A stretch of 64,000 nucleotides of DNA, from positions 20,544,352 through 20,608,351 of the forward strand of contig RSEF01000005.1 of assembly GCA_003993805.1 (NCBI GenBank). Reading direction: 5' to 3'. The DNA comes from Himantopus leucocephalus (Eukaryota; Chordata; Aves; Charadriiformes; Recurvirostridae). Position 1 is the first letter of the stretch, and every line of letters starts with the position of its first letter. The notes under the pieces are model-generated. The model had not been told where the DNA came from and ran no database searches. It saw nothing but the letters and a program-made list of their open reading frames with translations. The position numbers and the translations under genes were made by a program. Shown one piece after another: positions 54,731 to 64,000 of this stretch.

Positions 54731-54997
54731 CATAGAATCATAGCATGGTTAGAAATGGAAGAGATCTTAAAGATCATCTAGTTTCAACCCCCCTGCCATG
54801 GGCAGGNNNNNNNNNNNNNNNNNNNNNNNNNNNNNNNNNNNNNNNNNNNNNNNNNNNNNNNNNNNNNNNNNNNNNNNNNNNNNNNNNNNNNNNNNNNNNN
54901 NNNNNNTGGTGTCGTCAGCAAATTTGCTGAGGGTGCACTCAATCCCACTCCCACTGTCCATGTTGCCAACAAAGATGTTAAACAGTCCCAGTACCAG
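54731..54997 (-). mobile_element. CR1 LINE 3' end, minus orientation, gap inside
   Basis: The left edge, CATAGAATCATAGCATGG, is the reverse complement of the CR1 3' terminus with its ATTCTATG-type repeats. Right of the gap the minus-strand translation reads LFNIFVGNMDSGSGIECTLS followed by KFADD, the CR1 reverse transcriptase block that includes the catalytic FADD. A 6-bp duplication (AGTGGG) inserts two residues after MDSG. Similarity stops near 54997, so the copy is 5'-truncated. It has the same direction as LDLRAD3. Confidence 0.9.
54807..54906. other. assembly gap of 100 N inside CR1
   Basis: Exactly 100 N between the CR1 3' terminus and the reverse transcriptase FADD block. These are far more than 100 bp apart in a full CR1, so either the gap is undersized or the copy is deleted. 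Confidence 0.97.
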
Positions 54998-56638
54998 TAA
55001 GTTTACAGTAAGAGAGAAGGGACAACGCCAAAGTAAAAAAGCCAATGGAGTCTGCTGACATGAAGAGTGAACTGCTTCCTTTGAAAAGGGGGAAAAGAGA
55101 AAGCACTTCAGAGTAGGACTACTATGGCTCAGTGGTCTTTGCTTCTTGCCAGGCAGTCAGGCCTTAAAGTAATCTTTCACAGTCTAGAAGTCTGTTTCAG
55201 TCCTTCAAAATCATCACAAGGCAGATGAGATGTCAGAACAGAGCACAGACAAAAAGCATGTTTTTCAGACATTCAGTAAAGCAATTTCTCACTAAAAGCA
55301 GTATTTTAGAAGTTACTATTCATTAAACACCCTGAACAGTAATATCATACAAAAGGACAAATTCTAAATTAGCTATTACGCCATACAAATTAAGCACAAC
55401 ATCAAAGTTGTTGGTTACTCAGGATGCATACAGGCAGGACAGAACGAAGTTCTTAAGGGACTTCAGTAGCGGGGGCAACCCTCCTCCAACTCAGGACATG
55501 AGCAGGCCTGATGGGCTATAATCCCTCACCCCACCCTGGGCTACTAGCTACCTGATCTTTTTATTTCAGTTGTGCCACTGATTCCACCCAACTGTTAAAC
55601 CTGTCTCGATTCCAGCATCACAAACCTTCTTGATCTCCCTGCATAAAAAGCTATAAAATATAAGAAGCTATTTCACTTGCTCTTACTCATTTGTAAATTT
55701 CTGTAACTGAGCTTTAAATGAAACATTCACCATGGTCACTTCATTATAAACCTTATAATAACTACTAAGTATTTGGTTATTTAATCATGAGTGAAAACAA
55801 GAGTTAATTCCAGTTTGATATTCCAAGCTCGAGAGCCATCTGAGTAAGTGACAAAAAGATCAGCAGCTGGCTTACAGCATCTTCCCAATTAATGCAGATG
55901 CTCATTTCATGCATTGTTTAATATTCAGCTTTGCTTACGAATTCTGATGTCACCTACCTGCAAAAAATATTCCAGGTCAACCAGGAGATAAAAGGAAGCA
56001 GTGAGAAAAACAGGAGACTTAAAAGCACTCAGTGATCATAAATTGTGAATAGAAGACCAGAGGTATTCCACGGGTATATGTACAACTACTGCAATACACA
56101 CAACTTACTTTTATAGAGAAATTCCTAGCTTTCTGCTATATATTCTAGTTATTTAGAAAAAAAAGTGTTAATATCATTAGCTTTTTACACAAATTATTAC
56201 TGGATTATAAATAAGAAAGGGACCACTAAAAATCGTGTTTGTACACTTTTGTAAGATTGTTGTTTGCACAACACCTGGGAGCCTGGAATCTTAGCACATG
56301 ACAATACTTACTCCATTAACATAAATACACAAAATCTACTTTGACTGCAGCTTTTCATTGCCATGACCCTTCCGGGGTGCAAGCTCTGGTAGAATGCTTC
56401 TTTCTTAGTTCTGGCCCTGCTGTTAGATTGTCTCCTTCCATATATTAATCCCCCCTGCCATAAGTAATCAATTAAAAAAAAAAATTACCTACTTACAGGT
56501 TTCCTTACAGACTTGTGCTTTCTCCACAGACATTTAAAATGCATTAGATGGAGACGTAGTGTAAGGTAGGGCACCACAAAGGTAGACTGTTAGTCCTGTG
56601 TATAGAAAGAGTTAAATTCCCAGGTCATACTCGCAACA

Positions 56639-56661
56639 CCCCCACCCCCACCCCAAGTCCC
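56639..56661 (-). repeat. C-rich tract; G-quadruplex-type motif on the minus strand
   Basis: Runs of five, five, four and three C are separated by A, A and AAGT. The complementary strand therefore has four G runs with loops of 1-4 bases, which meets the usual G3+N1-7 pattern. The minus strand is the LDLRAD3 coding strand, so the motif would also be in the pre-mRNA. Confidence 0.7.
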
Positions 56662-57135
56662 ACATTTCCACCATTCCACATAGATTTTAGCAGGAATGCA
56701 GAGTTTTAAAGCATTCAAGTTACTGTAATTATACTAACTTACTGCTTTTATATTTATCTCTATGCCTTTGTCTTGTTCCTTGTGCCTGTATCATCCTCCT
56801 TCATGCTCATGGGGGATCAGAAAGCACATTAAATCAGTCAGTATTTGATGGCTAGCTCGGTTATGTGTATCAACCGTTCAGCTGTCTTCAGGCACATCCA
56901 TTTGCAGCAGAGGCTTGTCACCATCTCCAAAACTGCACACAGACAACAACCAAAGTTCACAGCTACCTAAGCCTCTGGTAAGCACCATGAGCCATGTCAC
57001 AGCCACTCCACACTTTCCAAAGTAGCGGATATAGATTTGATGAACTGAAGAGTACAAGCTCAGCTCTAATACTTTTGAATGGTCTTAGAATCATAAAAGT
57101 CCTCAAATGTGACAAAGTGATTTTGATGGAGTTCC

Positions 57136-57150
57136 TTTTTTTTTTTTTTT
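57136..57150 (+). repeat. poly-T (15)
   Basis: Simple T run; no minus-strand retroposon body recognised to its right. Confidence 0.8.
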
Positions 57151-59309
57151 AAGTGACAGGTTGCTAAATCACTTACTTGCAAGTATTCATTACTTGCTTA
57201 CTTATCTTTTCCAAAATATGGTGAGCTTTGATACAACAGACACTTCACAGCTATTTAGCTCGCACTACTATAAGCTGCCAGCTAGCAAGAGAGAATCCAA
57301 ACATATCAGAAACCAGCACTGGAAACTTCTCAAAGTTAAAATTGCACCTGGCTAGCAGCAACAGACTGCAGCAGATGAGATGACTTCACCTTTACACGTG
57401 ATGGGGCAGTCCAAAAAAATTGTTGCAGGTATGTAATGCTGGATCTTAACCCCAGGAATCCGAATGCATCTCTTGAAAATATCACCCTGACCCTTATCTT
57501 CTTTAGCATTAGCCTTAGTTAACACCAGGCTTTAACTCATGCTTTAAGAATCATTTTTTGAAGTCGCCGATATATTAAACAATTCAAAGTCAGTAATCTT
57601 TACAGATAGGTAGGATTAGTCCTACCCGGGGTCTTGGCCTGCTGCTGTATTTCTAGGAGATCTCAGCTGGTTTAGACAATCCCTAGAGCTTACTGATGTT
57701 ACTTCTGAATTGGGCAGACATTTCTTATTAACAAAATGCTGCATCTCATTCTTCAGTGCACTGAGCTGTTTGTTGAGCCTAAAGCCTAGTATTTAAAAGG
57801 ACAGCAGCCAGGGTTATTTTGTGCCCTTTGTTCCTGTACATGAAAGCCATTCATTAGACTGACTCTGCTGAATGGCTAAACCCAAGCAAAGTATCTTCAG
57901 CTGTAATAACGGTACTATCATAATAAGCAGTCATTAAATAGCTTACAGAGATTGCAGAACTCATTGTCGCCACAAGACCTTTTCTCTCTGTCTTTTAAAG
58001 TGGCTGCTAGATCTGGTTACTTATTCTTAGCAGTCTAGAAGTCATGAATTTGACCACTCCCACAGCAAAGCATAAGAAAAGGCAAGGAGAGACATCTACA
58101 TTCGCACTGTCATCAGAATGATTTGGGTTGACAGTAGTGACCATTTTTTAGTAAATTTTGTCTCCGCCTTCATTATTTATTTTGGGATTTACAAAGGGAA
58201 AAGCATAATGTGCCTTAATATAATTCCAGCTTGTGATCTTCCTGTAAAGCAGACTCAAAGCACGCTCCCAATTGAGGGCAAACTCCATAAAAATTATTTT
58301 TTTTTAAAGCACTGAACAGCAACAAATCTAAAGGTTGTCTTCTGAAAGCTACCCCACAACAAAGAGGGCAGGACAAGGCAGTCTGAAAATCCTCATCTGA
58401 TGCTTCCAAGGCATATGATATGGGTTTGAAGCTGGTGCAGTCCCCAGTTGACCCTCCTCCTTCCTACTGTGGGCTGCACCAGGCAGTGTAGGAGTCCTTG
58501 CACTCAAGAGCTTCTCCAACAACAGAGCAACTTCCTCAGCCATGACTTTGGTTGCAGTGGGCTTTTTTCTTTTTTAAATAATTTCCACCCCTCCGATGCT
58601 GTGAAGCTTTCAACAGAAACAGTTCTTCAAAAACTACCTCTTTTGTAGAAACTGGATGTAATTAAGTCAGTCAAAATGCATCTGAAGTACCGGTCTGAAG
58701 AGGAAAACCTAACCAACCCGCCATTGTTCTGTGCGAGTTTCTGTTTCCCAACTGAAAGGTTTTAGAACACAGGTAAAGATTCCTCACGTAATCTAGGAAA
58801 CCCAGGCTACTAAGTGCAGAGTGTGTGTTTCATTTAGCATTCATGTGAAGAGAGTCTTTATATCCAGGACTGTGTGTAATTGTTTGTTATGAATACTTTC
58901 CCACAGACTCTATTCCTGAATATGAAGAGCATAAAAACCTGTTGCAAATGAACACCAGAGGGAGCAGTAAACATTTGTCTGGTAGGTAGTTTTTAAATTG
59001 GAACAATAAGGTACAGGAGACTTTGGGGAAACTTAGAAATGGTTATCGTGGGCTGTATTTTCAAACTACAATATATTGCTAATCCATCTTAATCCCTCAC
59101 CAGTGCAGGGTCAACGAAGAGTAAGAGCAAGTGTGCAGATACAAACATATTGAATGATGCAAGCTTAATTGTGCCACATCTCCCACCACCCCACACTCCA
59201 CTTCCTGATGACACCAGAAGATTTATAAAGTATTCTGAGACTATAAAGCATTTATACAAAACGCTGTGCGCATTTAGATAGATTACATAGAACTGAATAT
59301 ATACCCAGC

Positions 59310-59874
59310 TGTCATGGTTTCAGCTGGGATGGGGTTCACCTTCTTGCTAGCAGCTGGTGTAATGCTATGTTTTGGATTCGGGATGAGAATAGTGTTGGTA
59401 GCGCACTAGTGGTTTTAGTTGTTGCTAAGCAGTCAAGACCTTATCTGTTCTTCACACTGCCGCACCAGTGAGTAGGCTGGGAGTGCACAAGAAGCTGGGA
59501 GGAGACACAGCCAGGACAGCTGAGCCCAACTGACTAAAGGGCTATTCCATACCATATGATGTCATGCTCAGTATATAAAGCTGGGGGAAGAAGAAGGAAG
59601 AGGGGGATGTTTGGAGTTACGGTGTTTGTCTTCCCAAGTAACTGTTATGCGTGATGGAGCCCTGCTTTCCTGGAGATGGCTGAACACCTGCCTGCTGATG
59701 GGAAGTAGTGAATGAATTCCTTGTTTTGCTTTGCTTGCATGCGCAGCTTTTGCTCTACCTGTTAAATTGCCTTTATCTCAAACCATGATTTTTTTCTCAC
59801 TTTTACTCCCAACTGGGGGGAGTGAGCAAGTGGCTGTGTGGTCCTAGTTGCTGTCTGGGGTTAAAACCATGACA
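59310..59874 (+). mobile_element. complete solo LTR, avian ERV-L type, plus orientation
   Basis: Borders are TGTCATGGTTTCAGC and GGTTAAAACCATGACA, an 11-bp imperfect terminal inverted repeat with TG...CA ends. The flanking five bases, CCAGC (59305-59309) and CCAAC (59875-59879), look like a target duplication with one later change. Inside, TGATGTCA (59557-59564, a CRE-like site) precedes a TATA box (TATATAAA at about 59572-59579), as in other avian ERV-L-type LTRs. The ATTAAA found in the other copies is changed here to GTTAAA. At 565 bp it appears complete. No internal viral genes are present. Direction is opposite to LDLRAD3. Confidence 0.92.
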
Positions 59875-59879
59875 CCAAC

Positions 59880-62800
59880 ATAGAAAAGAGACACAGAAAG
59901 GAATGTGAAAAAAATAGGGCATTTTTATTATATACTTAAATACACAGTTCAAACTCTACAGGGTAAAACCAAGAACATGGGTAAGAGACATAACAGAAAA
60001 TGAAACCAAGGATTAATATGACAACATATCAGCAATGAACAAGTAATTACAACACTATCTCAAATATTATTCTACTAATCTGCCAAAGACAGTTAAAAAT
60101 GCTTGCAAAAACAACAGAAGCATGGTTACAGCCATAAAAAACACAGATGAGAAATCACTCCCATCACACATTAATAGAAGCCCCCCAAAACACTTTAAGG
60201 AAATGAACATAAAAACAAAATTTATGTTTTCTCAGATCTTCATCTTTGCACTACAGTATGCAGCCTACCATATCTAGGAGTTCCTAGAGTATTTGTCACC
60301 AGGACCCTAGCTTCAGCATAGGTCCCAAGGGCTTCAATTGCCTGATACAGAAACAGAAAGGCTCTTACCAGGTCTGCTAGACACCTGGATTAAATTGATT
60401 TCTCAGATTGCCCAAATATGAGTCACAGCTTTCAAGGCTATGAGATTTAGCTTGCTGGTATGGGACTCCAGAAAAGCTTGGTTCACCACACCATGCTGAG
60501 TTACAACTCAGGACTGCAGACATTATAAATCCTTCAGTTCTGACTGCAAGGAGTCCCCTGCAAGCACATGTATCTCGGGCAAGAGATAAAGCTGACCTTT
60601 AGTGGAAGCCTGCTTATCAGGTGGCTTCAATACCTGCTGGGGAATGCTAGTTAAAATTGACCAATATCATGCAACATTTCATTTAATGAATACATTCTCC
60701 CTCATGGAGAAGACTTGCTCATAAAGACTGTCTGAAGGACAACTGGAGCAAGGTCTGATGATGATGGATTGCTGGTGATGAAATGAGCTTTTTACTACTG
60801 CAGTTCCAGATGTTCCTACAGACGCCAGCTCTTGCTAGCCGGTACAGAAGTGTGTTGGCAGCACATTCTTACAAGCATGGATGATGCCCTGTTGCTCAGA
60901 CATCTATATACTCCCATCACTCAGCCTTTAGCATTGACTCAAGACCCTGCTTTACCTTTATGTTTGTGTTGAATGAGCAACAGTGGCAATTGGAAACAGA
61001 AACATGTGAGAGACAGAAGTTCCTAACACTAGAACACACTGCCCCAAGGCTACCTTTGCACAGGATTTTTTTCTAGCCTACAGCCTACACTCTTTAGCCC
61101 TTGGATTATCACAGCTAGTCACTGTATTCACTGTGTGCCACTATTTGTTCATAGTCGAACACACAAACTTGGCATGTAAGAAAAGGCTCTCGGAAGAGCA
61201 ATGAAGGAAAAACTAGACTTCTGGGTATTTGGTATGTCTCTAATTCTGGCTGCTGTCATGCCAGGCACTTAGCATGGATGATGTGCCATGCTCTGAATCT
61301 GCACCATCTGCTGCTCGTTAGCTGACAAAGGCAGCAACATACCATCTCTCCACTAGCTGTTGCTCATTAGCTGACAAAAGCTGTTTTCAGTGTTCATATT
61401 GTTCTTTCTGTAATAATCTAATACAAAGATTTACAAAGAGCAAAGAAGAGGAAACAAAGATGACAGAGTAAATTATGAGCTTAATTATGAATGTTAGTGT
61501 AGTCCTAAATCTCAAGGAGAGAATCCTTCCAACAGCAGGATGCAGGTCTTGGTCCTAAAGGAATGTGTCAGCAGGTAGGTATAAAGGTCAGCACTAAAGA
61601 TAATCCATTTACCTCAAAATGTTTCAAAATATGCAAGAACACACTTCTAGGCTCTTTTCATTCAAGTTCTCTACTTTGTTCCATTTTGGATCTTTTGTAT
61701 CTGATAACAGACAGAGAAGAGAGTGGCTGAGAGCATGCAGCTCCCACCTTGACCAGTGCAAGCACCAACCCCAGGTATATATATGCCCTGGTACACAACC
61801 AGAGCAGGATTTAGGAGCTATGCAGTCAACACCTATAAGCTCCACAAGAAAATCCTGTTGGTAAAGATTCTGCATTTGTCAAGAGGAGCTTCAACTTCCA
61901 TTATAAATCATCTCCACAGCTAAAAAGCAGTAGTAATAGTTAAAAGCCCACTAACATTTAAAAGAAACCTGCATGACAGATATTAGACTACACAGGCTGA
62001 TAAGCAATCCAACAAGAACCAGCAGAGCCAGGGGGACTGAACTACAAAAGCGTCCTCCATTTTGGGAGATGCACTGATGACAGCAGATTACTCAAACTAT
62101 AGAGAACTCACAAAACATTTACACTGCTATGGTCCATTAATTCTTCTTCAAGCTCAATTAGTGGCTTGGAGGAACAACCAGAGATACTCTGCTTCAAGGA
62201 GAAGCAGTTCTTATTTACAACAATGAGAAGTCAATGTCTCAGCTTATTCCCTCCCCTCTTATGCCTTTTCTCAACCCTTCTCCACAGTTGAAACCAGATA
62301 AAATTTTTCTATCATCACATCACCATGACAGAAAGCAAGAACACAAGAAGTGTTCTGTGCACTAAACAGCATACAGACAGCTGGCACGGGAAGTGTTAAA
62401 CCAATCATGGGTCAGGGCACAGACAAAGCAAGGATGATGACAGATGGTGTGAATTCTGGTGAATGTGGGAGATGAAGAAAAAGCCTGCAAGCAAAGTGAC
62501 ATGGTTAACAGAGATAGTCCTGCAAAGCAGGTGACCAAAAAGGGACAAAAGCAAGAGAGGGAAGAGATAAGACATGAATGGACAAGGTGCAGGTAATTCT
62601 GCTTTGCATCTTATTTCCTCCTCACACCCAGACTAGCACTTTTCACTCGCTGGCCACAAAAAACGAGAACCAGACCATGAGTTTTAAGTTTTCCTGTTAG
62701 TCAATGAGGAATCACAGACGAAGCAGCTTAAAGCACATCTCACAGTAGTAACACACTGGGAACTCAGCTATCTGATACTGCTAACGCAACTACTATGGCT

Positions 62801-63317
62801 TTGTCTTCACTATCAACAGCTCAGGTAACGAAGAGCAACATCACAGCAGAAAAAGAGCTCCAATTTTGCTGCAAGGGAAATTTTTGTAAGCAGAGCCCTA
62901 TTCTGATAGGAGGAAGGTAACAAACCCTAGCCTAAAACAATTAAAAAAAAAAAGTTCGATACCTATATCTAAACACACACATGCTCCAACCCTTGCAATG
63001 CTAGCATGACACTTCCAAGCATGGCTGTCCTCCCTGGAATTGCCTGACACAAATAACACAACACACACGGGTACGATGACACAACCAGATGTGTCACACA
63101 CACATTTTGAATGTCAACTGTTCTTACTTTTCAGCTGCTGTTTCTGCAGTCAAGAATAACTCCTGGGCTCCTACATTCCCCTCTCCCACTCACTAAGGCC
63201 AGTGGATCTGAATGTTAATCGTGCTGCGCTTCTTTAAAAAATGTTTGGATCAGCTTCTATCTCATCACTAGAAACTGATTATGTACTAGGAAAACAATTT
63301 TCCTAGTGGGCATATTC
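59880..63317. other. intronic sequence with a short imperfect duplication
   Basis: Unique AT-rich sequence. An 18-bp segment at 61312-61329 recurs at 61361-61378 with one mismatch. A perfect 10-bp-arm inverted repeat lies at 63285-63307. Nothing else recognised. Confidence 0.55.
63285..63307. repeat. perfect inverted repeat, 10-bp arms, 3-base loop
   Basis: ACTAGGAAAA (63285-63294), loop CAA, and TTTTCCTAGT (63298-63307). It lies about 10 bp left of the CR1 fragment. As RNA or single-stranded DNA it would form a small hairpin. Confidence 0.85.
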
Positions 63318-63485
63318 AAACCCTGGAACAGGTGCCCACTGGGGCTGTGGACTCTCCATCCTTGGAAATGTGCAAAACCTGACCAGACAAGGCCCTAAAC
63401 AACCCTGATCAAAGTTAGTCCTGCTCTGAGCAGACAGCTGGACTAAATGACCTCCAGAGTCCTTTCCAGCCTAAAGTCATCTAGG
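63318..63485 (+). mobile_element. CR1 LINE 3'-terminal fragment
   Basis: The segment follows the CR1 3' end: CCCTGGAACAGGTGCCCACT, GGACTCTCCATCCTTGGAAA, CCTGACCAGACAAGGCCCTA, CCTGCTCTGAGCAGACAGCT, then ACTAAATGACCTCCAGAGTC. The terminal ATTCTATG repeats are decayed. It is a short, 5'-truncated, moderately diverged copy, opposite to LDLRAD3. Confidence 0.88.
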
Positions 63486-64000
63486 AGCCTATCTTTACAG
63501 TTTGACACAAGCTGGAAGGGCGAGAAGAGACAAGTGATTTTTTTTTTCTTCCTTTGTCCTTCTCAGACAAGATGTGAGGGCTGCCTTTCGATGCTTTAAC
63601 TCTGAGCTAGGAACTCCTCTAGCACCAGATTCAGGCTGTATAAGCCCATCCAAATTTTGATTATTTTCTGATGTAAAAGACTGTTGGTAACACTATAACA
63701 GTACACCGTAAGAATGGGACTATTTTCAAAAGTCATCAAAACTGCAAACCAAACATTTTTAGCTACACACACTGTATATATATACCCACATACATAACTG
63801 TCCCTCTGAAGCTATTAGCAAGGCTAGGTGCTTAGCAGCATTCAAAAGGGGGTATTTCCTGGGTTAGAAGGATCATCCATCCTTGAGACATTAAGCCAGC
63901 TTCCTGAATTCAGACATAAGCCAACAGCTAACAACCTTCCCAGCCTCCTTACTAATGCTGTAATTCTTTCTCTCAGTGACTCCTCTCACACCCCATGTCT
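63486..64000. other. intronic sequence, nothing recognised
   Basis: Unique AT-rich sequence with a short TA run at about 63775-63784. Confidence 0.55.

Larger units (their letters stand above)
54998..59304. other. intronic sequence, nothing but simple tracts
   Basis: Unique AT-rich sequence with a C-rich tract (56639-56661) and poly-T (57136-57150). No gene or transposon recognised. Confidence 0.55.
47633..64000 (-). other. LDLRAD3: LDLRAD3 intron upstream of the LA2 exon (incomplete, runs past the right edge)
   Basis: The LA2 acceptor at 47633-47635 opens an intron whose donor, after the LA1 exon, is not seen before 64000. I looked for the LA1 pattern (six cysteines with CDGLPDC and SDE) on the minus strand and found none. 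The stretch carries a CR1, a solo LTR and a second CR1 3' end, and otherwise AT-rich unique sequence. Confidence 0.75.

Noticed and set aside
47633..64000. Search for the LDLRAD3 LA1 and signal-peptide exons
   Set aside because: No six-cysteine LA pattern with SDE motif found on the minus strand; inferred to lie beyond the right edge.
1..64000. CRISPR array, tRNA, rRNA or bacterial-type operon
   Set aside because: No regularly spaced repeats, cloverleaf or clustered co-directional genes; the sequence is clearly a vertebrate intron.

Overview
The window is nuclear DNA from a vertebrate, almost certainly a bird. It holds CR1 (chicken repeat 1) LINE fragments and solo LTRs of the avian ERV-L type, it is otherwise AT-rich unique sequence, and it has two spliced coding exons with good GT/AG borders. 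There are no bacterial-style operons, no CRISPR array and no tRNA or rRNA gene that I can see. Three gaps of exactly 100 N and three isolated Ns show that this is a draft scaffold.

The only gene I can support is LDLRAD3 (low-density lipoprotein receptor class A domain containing 3), on the minus strand. Two exons are present: the LA2 module (47507-47632) and the LA3 module (44610-44744), each with six cysteines and an acidic calcium-binding SDE motif. Both begin and end in phase 1 (126 nt and 135 nt), so each is a frame-neutral cassette. The exons for the signal peptide and LA1 must lie beyond 64000. Those for the transmembrane segment and cytoplasmic tail must lie before position 1. Nearly all of the window is therefore intron: at least 44.6 kb after LA3, 2.76 kb between LA3 and LA2, and at least 16.4 kb before LA2.

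Repeats from left to right: an ancient amniote-type interspersed repeat (about 3.8 kb); a minus-strand ERV-L-type solo LTR with an exact 5-bp target duplication (5307-5883, interrupted by a gap); diverged CR1 remnants (7.9-8.9 kb and 9.95-10.46 kb); a 5'-truncated plus-strand LTR of the same family (10522-10837); a minus-strand LTR (20101-20725); a younger CR1 3' end with a gap and an assembly duplication (27.3-27.9 kb); a minus-strand CR1 with a gap (54731-54997); a complete plus-strand solo LTR (59310-59874); and a CR1 3' end (63.3-63.5 kb).

I found no undescribed biological system. The points most worth checking are the frame-neutral LA exons, the two sense-oriented LTRs in the intron after the LA exons, a coding-like minus-strand stretch with a poly(A) signal at 50.8-51.8 kb, and several assembly artefacts.
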